A stretch of DNA of 64,000 nucleotides, taken from JBDHWG01 sp046328525 (GTDB lineage Bacteria; Chloroflexota; Anaerolineae; Epilineales; JAHCIE01). How positions within the stretch are numbered: position 1 is the stretch's first letter; each line of letters begins with the position of its first letter. The notes under the pieces were generated by a model. The model ran no database searches, had not been told where the DNA came from, and was given only the letters and a program-made list of their open reading frames with translations. Location: positions 124,001 to 188,000 of the forward strand of contig JAXLWK010000009.1 in NCBI GenBank assembly GCA_046328525.1. The letters run 5' to 3'. Positions 42,372 to 50,380 of this stretch are shown in pieces. The position numbers were made by a program, and so were the translations under genes.

Positions 42372-42523
42372 CACGTCCGCCCGCCGCTGAAGCAGCGGGC
42401 TATGGGTGCAAGCCTGAGAGGCTGAGGCTTCGGCGCCCCCAGCCCCTTGGGCTTGCATCCGTAGCCGTAGGCTTGAGCCTACGGCAGCCGTCCGCCGCGA
42501 GCAGCCCAAGGTTATTTTCAAGA
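42372..42523 (-). repeat. Dispersed structured repeat, family A copy 2
   Basis: Inverted relative to copy 1 at 23890-24037. Read on the minus strand it again has TTGAAAATAACC, the TAGGC-TCAA-GCCTA hairpin, a long stem ATGCAAGCC/GGCTTGCA, and CCCGCTGC-TTCA-GCGGCGGG. In the long stem one base pair differs on both sides from copy 1 (G-C there, C-G here, at 42455 and 42409), a compensatory change. It lies in the 222-base gap between PfpI and ygfZ. Confidence 0.75.
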
Positions 42524-42554
42524 GAAGCTATCGTTACGGTGTGGCGCGCGAATT

Positions 42555-43646
42555 TCAGTCGCTCACCGCGCCTTCATCCATGCCATATGGGCGCGTCCAG
42601 CGGCCGGGTAGCGCGATCAGCTCGGCGTCCACGGTGACATCACCGCACGCCACCTGGACCATCGCGCCCGGCGCCGCGTAGGCCACGCGCACGTAGCCGA
42701 GGCCGATAGCGCCATCGTCGAAGGGCGCGACGCTCGTCAGGACACCCACGGCCTTGCCGCCGACCTGGAGCGCCGCGCCGAGGGACACAGGCGCCGCGCT
42801 TGCCAGGCGCAGGCCCATAAGATGCTGCTTGAGCTTCTGGTAGGTGTCGGTGCGCGCGACCACCTCCTGGCCGATATAGCAGCCCTTGGTGAAGCTCACC
42901 GCGCTCAGCAGGCCCGCTTCGAGCGGGTTGTACATGTCGGTGATCTCGTGGCCGTATTCCGGCCAGCCGGCGGCGATCCGAAGCCGCTCGTAGGCCGTGT
43001 AGCCCATCGGCGTCGCCCCCGCGCCAATCACCCGCTCCCAGAGCGCCGGCAAGTCCGCCGTCTCCACGACAATGTTGACGCCACTCCCGCCGAACCCCTC
43101 ACCGCCGCCGACCAATGCGCGCAGCTCGTCCACGGCGGTGAAGCCAGACTCCGCTTCCAGGCGTACCCCTAACGCCGACCGCGCCAGGTCGGCGGCGCGC
43201 GGGCCGTAGAGTGTCAGCATCGCCGTCGCCGTCGTCAGGTCGGAGACGTTCACCTGGTCGCGGTAGAAGATGAAGCCGCGCAGCCAGGACGTCAGCCGGT
43301 GGCCCGCGCCCAGGCTATTCACGATCAGAATATCGTCGCTCCAGCCATACACGTTGGCGCGGTCAATCATTCGCCCGCGCGCGTCGGTGAAGACAGTCAC
43401 CCGTCCGTCGCCGGCCGCGAGATGCGCGAAATCGTTGGTGGACATGCGCTGCAAAAAGTCCAGGCGGTCGCGCCCCATCAGCTGGAGCCGACCCCACGCC
43501 GAGCGATCCATGACCACCACGTCGGTCTGGGCAGCCCGCATCTCAGCGGCAGGATCGCCGTAGTCGGCCGCCAGGGTATAGCCGTTGACCTGCGTTCGAT
43601 TGGCCGCAAGACGCGCGTTGCCCGTGAGGGACTGTGCGTGCATCAT
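42555..43646 (-). CDS. ygfZ: YgfZ/GcvT-domain folate-binding protein
   Basis: A 363-aa protein of the GcvT fold. The diagnostic YgfZ signature K-G-C-Y-I-G-Q-E-V-V-A-R (about 250) is intact; 'GRLQLMGRDRLDFLQRMSTND' (about 52) starts the folate-binding domain. YgfZ proteins assist repair or assembly of Fe-S enzymes using a folate. It is not a glycine-cleavage T protein: no gcvH or gcvP is nearby and the KGCYxGQE motif is specific. No promoter was recognised in the 62 bases upstream, and panE begins on the far side of that gap. Confidence 0.9.
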   Translation of the reverse strand: MMHAQSLTGNARLAANRTQVNGYTLAADYGDPAAEMRAAQTDVVVMDRSAWGRLQLMGRDRLDFLQRMSTNDFAHLAAGDGRVTVFTDARGRMIDRANVYGWSDDILIVNSLGAGHRLTSWLRGFIFYRDQVNVSDLTTATAMLTLYGPRAADLARSALGVRLEAESGFTAVDELRALVGGGEGFGGSGVNIVVETADLPALWERVIGAGATPMGYTAYERLRIAAGWPEYGHEITDMYNPLEAGLLSAVSFTKGCYIGQEVVARTDTYQKLKQHLMGLRLASAAPVSLGAALQVGGKAVGVLTSVAPFDDGAIGLGYVRVAYAAPGAMVQVACGDVTVDAELIALPGRWTRPYGMDEGAVSD

Positions 43647-43708
43647 TCCACCTCACTTTGAATCCGGAGCCTCGTTATATTGTATACACAAACGGCGGTC
43701 GGAGGCCA

Positions 43709-44785
43709 TCAGGTCGCGGGCGATTGACGGAGGCGGGCGATAAACGCCTGGGGATTGTGGTAGAAGTCTTCGCGGCCGAGGCGTCCCGTGACCAGCCCCA
43801 TGAGGGTCTCGGTGATGACGCGGTTGATGGGCGTGGGAACGTTGGTCGTCTGCCCGGCCTTCACCACCGCGCCGTTCAGGTACTGCACCTCGGACTGTCC
43901 GCGACCGCTGTTCAAGTCCATGTGCAGCGATGGCAGCTTGCCGCCGCGCCCGGCGACGGCCAGGGCGCGCAGCGCGGGCTGCAGGATGAACGTCGGCAGG
44001 AACCTCACGCCGAGGGGAAGGAGCGGGGCCGGCTGCCCCGGCAGATTGACGACCTTGAGGCCAAGCGCCCGCATCACCGTCGTCGCCTCCTTGAGCGCGC
44101 CCATCTCCAGGCGGAACAGCGCCGGCACGTCGAACTCATCCTCCGGCGGCATGTCCACGATGGCGGGGATGGCGTTGCCCGTCATGTTGAGCAGGAGCTT
44201 CGACCACTTCATCGGCCGGTAGTCGGCATACTCCCGCACCTTGAACCTGGCGGCCCGCATGGACTGGGCCACCACGCCCGCCGCCTGCGCCGTCGTCGGG
44301 CGACCCCGGCGGTCACAGTAGGGCGCGACGCCGATGCCGCCGCTGCTGCGCACGACCACCTGGCCCGGCTCAGGCACCGTCACGGGGATTGTCACGCTCG
44401 CCGCGACGACGTGCTCGGGGCCGAGGGCCGCCGCCGCAGCCTCTTCGCTCCCGACACCGTTCTGGAATGTCACCACAGGTGGAGTCACGGGGAAAGCCGC
44501 GCGAATCTCGTCAGCGGCCTGGGCCACATCGAACGCCTTGACGGTCAGCGCCACCCAGTCGAACGGGCGGCTCCAGGCGTCGGCGGCGAAGGTGTCCAGG
44601 CTCTCGACGACGGTCAGGTTCCGCACGGTGTGTCGGTCGCCGTCGTCCACGAACACCAGGCCATCGCGCCGAATCTGCTCCGCCAGCGGCGGCCGGGCGA
44701 CGAGGGTCACGTCGTGGCCGCCCAGCGCCAGCTGGCACGCCAGCAAGCCACCGATAGCGCCAGCGCCCAATACCAGGATGCGCAC
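43709..44785 (-). CDS. panE: 2-dehydropantoate 2-reductase (ketopantoate reductase) family protein
   Basis: A 358-aa NADPH-dependent reductase converting ketopantoate to pantoate for CoA synthesis. N-terminal Rossmann GAGAIGGLLA (about 7), 'VTFQNGVGSEEAA' (about 104), the catalytic Lys in 'PMKWSKLLLNMTGNAI' (about 190) and 'SLHMDLNSGRGQSEVQYLNG' (about 290) are present. At 358 aa it is longer than E. coli PanE and closer to the larger ApbA/PanE paralogues, so another 2-keto acid could be its substrate. It follows a small membrane-protein gene by six bases. Confidence 0.87.
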   Translation of the reverse strand: MRILVLGAGAIGGLLACQLALGGHDVTLVARPPLAEQIRRDGLVFVDDGDRHTVRNLTVVESLDTFAADAWSRPFDWVALTVKAFDVAQAADEIRAAFPVTPPVVTFQNGVGSEEAAAAALGPEHVVAASVTIPVTVPEPGQVVVRSSGGIGVAPYCDRRGRPTTAQAAGVVAQSMRAARFKVREYADYRPMKWSKLLLNMTGNAIPAIVDMPPEDEFDVPALFRLEMGALKEATTVMRALGLKVVNLPGQPAPLLPLGVRFLPTFILQPALRALAVAGRGGKLPSLHMDLNSGRGQSEVQYLNGAVVKAGQTTNVPTPINRVITETLMGLVTGRLGREDFYHNPQAFIARLRQSPAT

Positions 44786-44791
44786 GGGCCG

Positions 44792-45091
44792 CTAGGCCCT
44801 TCCCCAAAGCAAGCCGCGACTCATCACGCCGAACGAGACCGCGCCCACCAGCAGGGCAAGGACAAGGATGAGCAGGGGAGACTTGGCGCCCACGCCCAGC
44901 CCCACCATGAGCGCCGCCGCCAGAAACACCAGGCTGGCCCACAGCGCCGCGGCCAGGCCGAGCTGGCCGACGAGAGCGCCGCGGTCGAGGCGCCCCCGAC
45001 GATAGCGGGTCTGCGCCGAGCGCACCATGCTGGCTGTCAGCAGGAAGATGAACAGAGTGGGAAGTCCCAGGATGAGGAGAACGAGTTTCAC
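44792..45091 (-). CDS. Small three-helix membrane protein
   Basis: A 99-aa hypothetical protein with three hydrophobic segments (about 3-22, 42-63, 71-90) separated by a basic loop ('RSAQTRYRRGRLDRG'). No family recognised. The ATG is six bases before the panE start, measured stop to start, so they are co-transcribed. The upstream side is a 73-base gap to the phosphoribosyltransferase gene, also on the minus strand, and all three may form one operon. Confidence 0.65.
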   Translation of the reverse strand: MKLVLLILGLPTLFIFLLTASMVRSAQTRYRRGRLDRGALVGQLGLAAALWASLVFLAAALMVGLGVGAKSPLLILVLALLVGAVSFGVMSRGLLWGRA

Positions 45092-45164
45092 AGGCTGCCT
45101 CGGGGGATCGTGAGGCTACAGCGCCTCGCCGCAATTGTACTCGAAAGCCGGGCGCCGCGCAAAG

Positions 45165-45806
45165 CTAGGACTCGTTGGCTTGAGCGAGCAGCTTGCGCAC
45201 CTCGTCGTCGGTCGTCGGGGTGAAGTCCAGATACCACAGACCGACGGCGCGGAACCCATCCGGCGTCGCCACGCAAGCGAAATCGTCGGCCAGGGCGCTG
45301 ATCTCGGCGGCGATCGTGGGCGCGGCGACGGGCACGGCGACGACGACCACAGCGGGTCGAGAGATGCGGGTGGCGGCAATCGCGGCCCGCATCGTCGCGC
45401 CGGTCGCCAGGCCGTCGTCCACGAGAATGACGGCGCGCCCCGCCAGCTTCAGCGGCGGACGGTCGTCACGGTACAATCGCTCCCGCCGCGCCAGCTCCGC
45501 CTCTTCCTCGGCCGCCTTCGCTGCGAGCAGGCTCTCAGGAATGTTGAAGGCGTCAACAACGCTGGTGTTGACGACGCGCACGCCCCCCGACGCAATCGCC
45601 CCCATCGCCAGCTCCTCCCGCCCTGGCACGCCCAGCTTGCGCACCAGGAACACGTCGAGGGGGGCGTGGAGGGCGCGCGCGACCTCGGCGGCGACTGGCA
45701 CACCGCCGCGCGGCAGGCCGAGGACGATCACGTCCGTCCGGTGGGCGTAGACCTTGAGCTTGCCGGCCAGAAAGCGTCCGGCGTCCGCCCGGTCACGAAA
45801 TGGCAT
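45165..45806 (-). CDS. Phosphoribosyltransferase-family protein
   Basis: A 213-aa type I PRTase. The PRPP-binding loop is 'AVILVDDGLATGATMRAAI' (about 127-145); 'VIVLGLPRGGVPVAAEVAR' and 'VFLVRKLGVPGREELAMGA' are typical of the uncharacterised PRTase group often linked to dienelactone-hydrolase domains, which is absent here. A helical insertion (about 85-115) is rich in Glu/Arg. Substrate base unknown. Confidence 0.86.
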   Translation of the reverse strand: MPFRDRADAGRFLAGKLKVYAHRTDVIVLGLPRGGVPVAAEVARALHAPLDVFLVRKLGVPGREELAMGAIASGGVRVVNTSVVDAFNIPESLLAAKAAEEEAELARRERLYRDDRPPLKLAGRAVILVDDGLATGATMRAAIAATRISRPAVVVVAVPVAAPTIAAEISALADDFACVATPDGFRAVGLWYLDFTPTTDDEVRKLLAQANES

Positions 45807-45891
45807 CTGTCACTCCCTCGAGGGCATGGCGTTCTCGCCCAATTCTAGGCCACGCGGCGGCGGCGCACAAGGGCGCAACGCGATTTCGCAC

Positions 45892-45920
45892 TTCCGTTCT
45901 ACGCCCATCCGGGGTATAAT
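45892..45920 (+). promoter_or_regulatory. Promoter for a leaderless DUF763 mRNA
   Basis: TATAAT (45915-45920) lies six bases before ATG 45927. The -35 position (TTCCGT, 45892-45897, spacer 17) is weak. As with the methyltransferase gene, the start codon should be the first transcribed triplet. Confidence 0.5.
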
Positions 45921-45926
45921 TGACGC

Positions 45927-47126
45927 ATGACCACCCCCACCGGCCGGGCGACGGCCAACCTCCCGCTGCACCACGGCGCTTGCCCGCCGTGGCTCTTCGC
46001 GCGCATGCGGCTCCTGGCGCGGGAGATCGCGCGCGCGGTCGTGGAGGCGGAAGGAACGCCCGGCTTCCTGGCGCGGTTGAGCAACCCGTACTGGTTCCAG
46101 AGCTTCGGCGCGGTGCTCGGCTTCGACTGGCACTCCAGCGGCGTGACCACGACGGTATGCGGCGCGCTCAAGGACGGCCTGAAGGGTGGCGTGGACGACG
46201 AGCTGGGCCTGTGGGTGGCGGGCGGCAAGGGCCGTACGTCACGGCAGACGCCGGATGAGCTGCTGGCGCTCGGCGGCCGGCTCGACGTGGACCCGGCCGA
46301 CCTCGCCAGCACGAGCCGCCTCGTCGCAAAGGTGGACAACAACGCCGTCCAGGACGGCTACCAGCTCTACCACCACGTCTTCGTCGTGGACAAAGCGGGC
46401 CGCTGGACCGTCATTCAGCAGGGCATGAACGACGCGACGGCGTGGGCGCGGCGCTACCACTGGCTGAGCGAAACCGTGGCGAGCTTCGTGGACGAACCGC
46501 ACGCCGCCGTGTGCGCTGTCGCTCCGACCACGCCCCTGAACCTCGTCGCCCACGAGGGCGAGGCCAACCGCGCGGCGATCACCGCGCTGGCCGCGGAGAC
46601 GCCGGAGACGCTCATCGCCGAGCTGCACAAAGCCCAGAGCATGACCCTGCCCGCGCATCACGAGGTCGAGATCGGCGACATCCATCCCGACCGCCTCTAC
46701 AAAACACTGCTCTCGACATACGCCGAGCCGCCGCAGGACTTCGTCGCCCTGCTCGGGCGCGCCGGCGTCGGGGCCAAAACACTGCGGGCGCTGAGCCTGC
46801 TCGGCGAGCTGCTCTACGGCGCGCCTGCGTCATTCCGCGACCCCGCCCGCTTCTCCTTCGCCCACGGTGGCAAGGACGGCACGCCCTACGCCGTCGCGCA
46901 GCACGAATACGACCAGACCATTGCGTACCTGGAGCGCGCCGTGCGCCAGGCGCGGCTCGGCGAGAAGGAGCGGCTCGACGCCCTGCGCCGGCTCGCTGCG
47001 TGGGTGGACGAGCGCGCGCGTCCAAGCCCCGCGCCGCCGTCCGTCGAGCGGCTGCCGCTCTCGAAAGCGCCCGGCCCCCGACGCCCGGTACAGCTCGGGC
47101 TCGGCGCGGAATTCTTCAAGCAGTAA
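45927..47126 (+). CDS. DUF763-family protein
   Basis: A 399-aa protein of a family of unknown function found in archaea and some bacteria. Conserved blocks are 'NLPLHHGACPPWLFARM' (about 10-26), 'SNPYWFQSFGAVLGFDWHSSGVTT' region (about 52-75), 'VAGGKGRTSRQTPDEL' and 'VDNNAVQDGYQLYHHVFVVD' (about 134). A helix-hairpin-helix-like segment 'LLGRAGVGAKTLRALSLLGE' (about 275) suggests DNA binding. rsmI begins immediately after the stop, so both share a transcript. Nuclease or repair roles are guesses; the conserved His, Asp and Lys clusters would fit. Confidence 0.85.
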   Translation: MTTPTGRATANLPLHHGACPPWLFARMRLLAREIARAVVEAEGTPGFLARLSNPYWFQSFGAVLGFDWHSSGVTTTVCGALKDGLKGGVDDELGLWVAGGKGRTSRQTPDELLALGGRLDVDPADLASTSRLVAKVDNNAVQDGYQLYHHVFVVDKAGRWTVIQQGMNDATAWARRYHWLSETVASFVDEPHAAVCAVAPTTPLNLVAHEGEANRAAITALAAETPETLIAELHKAQSMTLPAHHEVEIGDIHPDRLYKTLLSTYAEPPQDFVALLGRAGVGAKTLRALSLLGELLYGAPASFRDPARFSFAHGGKDGTPYAVAQHEYDQTIAYLERAVRQARLGEKERLDALRRLAAWVDERARPSPAPPSVERLPLSKAPGPRRPVQLGLGAEFFKQ

Positions 47127-47948
47127 ATGGGTATCCTCTACGTAGTGGCAACGCCCATCGGCAACCTGGAAGACATGACGTTCCGCGCCGTGCGCATCCT
47201 GCGCGAGGTCGCGGTCATCGCGGCCGAGGACACCCGCACGACGCGCCGCCTGCTCACCCACTTCGACATCCATACCCCCCTGACCAGCTACCACGAGTAC
47301 ACCGAGCCGGCCAGGATCGAGCGCCTCCTCGACCGCCTGGGCGACGGCGACATGGCCCTCGTGTCTGAGGCGGGGATGCCGGGCATCTCCGACCCCGGCG
47401 CGCCCCTGGTCGCCGCCGCCATCCGGCGCGGCATCCGCGTCGTCCCCATCCCGGGCGCGTCGGCCCTGCTCAGCGCCCTCGCCGTCTCTGGCCTGCCGAC
47501 GGACGCCTTCACCTATCTGGGCTTTCTCCCGCGCCGTCCATCGGATCGCCGCCGCGCCATCGGGGACGCCGCCGCGCTGCCCACCACCGTGGTGTGGTTC
47601 GAGACGCCGCACCGTCTGCGTGACGCCCTGGCCGACCTGCACACTCTCCTGGGCGACCGGCCCATGGCCGTCGCCCGCGAGCTGACCAAGCTGTACGAGG
47701 AAATCTGGCGCGGCAGCCTGGGCGAAGCCGTCGCCCACTTCACCGTCGTCGAGCCGCGCGGTGAGTTCACCCTGGTCGTGGGCGGCGCGGCCCCAACAGC
47801 GGCGGTTTGGGATGAGGCGGCGGTGCGGGCGGCGCTGGACGGGGCGCTGGCGGAGGGCCGGCGCGGGCGCGAGGCGGCGCGCGCGGTCGCGCAGCTGGCG
47901 GGCTGGAGCACGCGCGAGGTCTACGCGCTGCTTGTGAAAAAACCTTAA
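47127..47948 (+). CDS. rsmI: 16S rRNA (cytidine(1402)-2'-O)-methyltransferase
   Basis: A 273-aa tetrapyrrole-methylase-fold enzyme that methylates the ribose of C1402 in 16S rRNA with SAM. 'LYVVATPIGNLEDMTFRAVRIL' (about 3-24), 'EDTRTTRRLLTHF' (about 33), 'LVSEAGMPGISDPGAPLV' (about 78) and 'PGASALLSALAVSGLPTD' (about 110) are the family blocks. Length is normal. The ATG directly follows the DUF763 stop, so translation is probably coupled. Confidence 0.96.
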   Translation: MGILYVVATPIGNLEDMTFRAVRILREVAVIAAEDTRTTRRLLTHFDIHTPLTSYHEYTEPARIERLLDRLGDGDMALVSEAGMPGISDPGAPLVAAAIRRGIRVVPIPGASALLSALAVSGLPTDAFTYLGFLPRRPSDRRRAIGDAAALPTTVVWFETPHRLRDALADLHTLLGDRPMAVARELTKLYEEIWRGSLGEAVAHFTVVEPRGEFTLVVGGAAPTAAVWDEAAVRAALDGALAEGRRGREAARAVAQLAGWSTREVYALLVKKP

Positions 47949-47986
47949 ACTTTGACTCCCGTAGGGCAGCCGGTGGGCAAGAATTG

Positions 47987-48016
47987 TTGACTCCCGCAGA
48001 AGTCCAGGTGTATACT
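47987..48016 (+). promoter_or_regulatory. Promoter of the SWIM zinc-finger gene
   Basis: TTGACT (47987-47992), 18-base spacer, TATACT (48011-48016). Predicted start near 48023, giving a leader of about 175 nt. Confidence 0.7.
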
Positions 48017-48022
48017 ATCCCC

Positions 48023-48197
48023 CAACAGAGTGGAGCGGCGTAGACGCCGCACCCTTGGAACCGTCGGAGGGCATTTTCCTGTATGCCTGTTTCAAACCAT
48101 AAGCAGGCTTTGGTCCGCTTACGATGAGGAGCATCCCGGCCATGCGGCCAGGATGCTCCTTGTGCGTTTAAAGCAAGCTAGTTATAGGAGGATTTGC
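48023..48197 (+). promoter_or_regulatory. Long structured 5' leader of the SWIM gene
   Basis: This leader is twice the length of the remaining intergenic space in most of the window and carries several stems: GCGGCGT-A-GACGCCGC (about 48034-48049), CCTG..CAGG (about 48088-48109) and a long hairpin, AGGAGCATCC (48127-48136) with GGATGCTCCT (48151-48160), extended by an inner GGCC-ATGC-GGCC. The hairpin ends 24 bases before the Shine-Dalgarno TAGGAGG. It has only a weak T-tract. No known riboswitch class was recognised. Confidence 0.45.
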
Positions 48198-48455
48198 ATG
48201 GACTCGGCGATCATCAGCAAGATCGAGAAGGCGCGCCGCTATTCAGCGGAGCCAAGTCGTGTTGTGTTCAGCCAGTTCACTGCCACCGTGCAAGGCGACC
48301 ACCGTGCACACACAGTGACCTACGCCAAGGGCGAGTGGCACTGCGACTGCGACTATTTTGCGCACCGTCACTATTGCTCCCACACAATGACGCTTGAGCG
48401 GCTCCTGGGCGTGATGGTTCCGCCGGAGTGGACAGAAGAGCTTCAGCCGTCGTAA
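48198..48455 (+). CDS. Small SWIM zinc-finger protein
   Basis: An 85-aa protein consisting almost only of a SWIM domain: C-D-C then eight to nine residues then C-S-H in 'WHCDCDYFAHRHYCSHTM' (about 51-68), i.e. CxCx(n)CxH. SWIM fingers bind DNA or proteins and one zinc ion. ATG 48198 has TAGGAGG six bases upstream. It is monocistronic, with its own promoter, a long structured leader and a strong terminator, which suggests regulated, possibly high expression. Role unknown. Confidence 0.88.
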   Translation: MDSAIISKIEKARRYSAEPSRVVFSQFTATVQGDHRAHTVTYAKGEWHCDCDYFAHRHYCSHTMTLERLLGVMVPPEWTEELQPS

Positions 48456-48485
48456 GCTGTGAAGTCACAATAACATAGACAAACG

Positions 48486-48518
48486 AAACGGGCGCGAGAC
48501 CGAAACTCGCGCCCGTTT
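48486..48518. terminator. Bidirectional terminator between SWIM gene and ABC permease
   Basis: A perfect 13-bp stem, AAACGGGCGCGAG (48486-48498) with CTCGCGCCCGTTT (48506-48518), loop of seven; TTTT on the plus side and A-rich on the other. The genes converge on it. Confidence 0.85.
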
Positions 48519-48526
48519 TCCTGTAC

Positions 48527-49393
48527 TCACAGGTCGCGCCGCTGGAAGCTGTACACGGCCAGCGCCAGCACGGCCACGATCCACAGCGCCGCCCACACCA
48601 GGAAGGCCGTCGTCGGAGGGCCGCCGACCATGAACGGGTTGCCGACCTGGGCGCGCCCCGTCGCGCCGCCCGCCGCCAGCATGACCGCCGGCTCCAGGGC
48701 GTACAGCGCCCCGCGCCACAGCCCGTCCGTCGGCAAGATCAGGGTCGAGATGGCGCCGATGTTGACGATGGTCTGGTTCTCGAACACCAGCCCGATCTGC
48801 TGCGCGACCCCTAGCACCCACGCGACGCCGAATAGGACGACGGCGATGATGCCGCACGCGATGGGGCCGAACCGCGTGCTGCCGGCCAGGGCCAGGGTGA
48901 GCAGAACGATGCCCTCCCACGCAATGAAGAACATCGCCAGGGCCGGATTCGGCGGCAGGTAGTCCACCGCCCAGCGCGTGATGACGAACTCGACCCCGCA
49001 CACCACGACGGTGTAGACCGCGACGAGCGCGGCCAGGGCCAGCCACTTGCCGACGACCACATCCAGCCGCCGAATCGGGCGCGGCAGCATCGCCAGGACA
49101 ATGCCGGAGTCGACGTCGCCGGCAATCACCGGCGCGGCGAGGAAGGCCGCGCCCAGGGCGATGATGAAGCTGAACATGAACATGATCAGCACGAGGAACA
49201 CGGCCGCAATGGTGCGCAGAACCGTCGGCGAACACGGCTGGCCGCCGCACGGCAGGTCCGGGAGCCTCTGAAAGCCCCACGCCGTCAGGGCAAACACCAG
49301 CAGCGTCAGGATGAATGCCGCCAGGACGACACGGCGGCGGAGCATCTCCCGCAGGGTTAGCTGAGCGACAACGAGCAGCGGTAGCGTCCCCAT
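48527..49393 (-). CDS. ABC-2 type permease of the sigma-factor operon
   Basis: A 288-aa membrane protein with about six to seven hydrophobic segments. It begins 'LTLREMLRRRVVLAAFILTLL', has a small extracytoplasmic loop with two Cys (CGGQPC), then 'VIAGDVDSGIVLAMLPRPIRR', typical of ABC-2 subunits of the YxlG/NosY type. The ATG overlaps the ATPase stop by one base (TGATG). It is the last gene of the sigma/anti-sigma/ABC operon and should form the transport channel. Longer upstream frame rejected because of the overlap. Confidence 0.86.
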   Translation of the reverse strand: MGTLPLLVVAQLTLREMLRRRVVLAAFILTLLVFALTAWGFQRLPDLPCGGQPCSPTVLRTIAAVFLVLIMFMFSFIIALGAAFLAAPVIAGDVDSGIVLAMLPRPIRRLDVVVGKWLALAALVAVYTVVVCGVEFVITRWAVDYLPPNPALAMFFIAWEGIVLLTLALAGSTRFGPIACGIIAVVLFGVAWVLGVAQQIGLVFENQTIVNIGAISTLILPTDGLWRGALYALEPAVMLAAGGATGRAQVGNPFMVGGPPTTAFLVWAALWIVAVLALAVYSFQRRDL

Positions 49394-50355
49394 CACTCCG
49401 TCACCTCGCCACGCCGCCACGTTTCCAACGCCGTCGCCTGATTCGGCTCCTGTAGCAATTGCAGGAAGCGGTCCTCCAGCGTATGGTGGCGCGGCTCGAC
49501 GGCGTACACCTGCCCGCCCGCGCGCACCACCTCGGCGACCAGCGCGGGAATCTGCGCCTCGTCCACCGTCCCGACCGTGTGCCACTCGCCCTGGCTCGTC
49601 AGCGGCCCATAGCGGCCCAGGGCAGCGCGGACGTCGGCGTTGACGTCGGGGATGCGCAGGCGCACCGCGTGGCTGCCGCCGACCACCTCGGCGATGCTGC
49701 CCTCGGCGATGACGCGCCCCTTGTCCACGACGGCGACCCTGTCGCACACCTGCTCGACTTCGCTCAGGAGGTGGGAGTTGAGGAAGACCGTCGCGCCGCG
49801 CTCCTTCAAGCTGCGCACAATCTGGCGCACATCGGCGCGGCCGACCGGGTCCAGCGCCGACGTCGGCTCGTCCAGGAAGATCAGGTCAGGGCGGCCGAGC
49901 AGGGCGACGCCCAGCCCCAGGCGCTGCTGCATACCCTTGGAGAACGTGCCGACGCGGGAGTCGGCGCGCGCCGCCAGGCCGACGGTGTCCAGGGCGTGGG
50001 CGATCTCCTCGCCCTGGCGCTCGCCGGGGACGCCGGCCAGCCGGCAGTGGAGGCGCAGCACCTCCCGCGCCGAGAGCCAGTCCTGATAGCGGAACAGCTC
50101 GGGCAGGTAGCCGATGCGGCGGCGCGTCTCGCGGTCGCCGATGGGCGCGCCGAGGAGCCAGGCCTCGCCGGCGGTGGGCCGCGTCAAGCCGATAAGCAGC
50201 TTGACCGCCGTCGTCTTGCCCGCGCCGTTGGGACCGAGGAAGCCGAAAATCTCGCCGCGCTGGACGGTCATCGTCAGCCCGGCGAGAGCGGTCGTCGCGC
50301 CATAGCGCTTGACCAAGTTGAGGGTACGAACCGCCGGAGCGCTCCCGCCGTTCAT
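49393..50355 (-). CDS. ABC transporter ATP-binding protein of the sigma-factor operon
   Basis: A 320-aa ATPase of the YxlF/CcmA group. Walker A is GPNGAGKTT (about 41), signature FSKGMQQRLGLG (about 137; the usual LSGGQ reads F-S-K-G-M), Walker B LIFLDEPTSALDP (about 158) and H-loop LNSHLLSE. The C-terminal domain is typical of exporters with a separate permease. Start ATG 50355 is an estimate; no clear Shine-Dalgarno was seen and ATG 50442 is in frame. It lies 25 bases after the anti-sigma gene. Confidence 0.9.
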   Translation of the reverse strand: MNGGSAPAVRTLNLVKRYGATTALAGLTMTVQRGEIFGFLGPNGAGKTTAVKLLIGLTRPTAGEAWLLGAPIGDRETRRRIGYLPELFRYQDWLSAREVLRLHCRLAGVPGERQGEEIAHALDTVGLAARADSRVGTFSKGMQQRLGLGVALLGRPDLIFLDEPTSALDPVGRADVRQIVRSLKERGATVFLNSHLLSEVEQVCDRVAVVDKGRVIAEGSIAEVVGGSHAVRLRIPDVNADVRAALGRYGPLTSQGEWHTVGTVDEAQIPALVAEVVRAGGQVYAVEPRHHTLEDRFLQLLQEPNQATALETWRRGEVTE

Positions 50356-50380
50356 GGCGGGCGGCGCTCCGGCAGCCGTG

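Noticed and set aside
42555..43646. Glycine cleavage T protein (gcvT)
   Set aside because: The KGCYIGQE motif is specific for YgfZ and no gcvH/gcvP is nearby.
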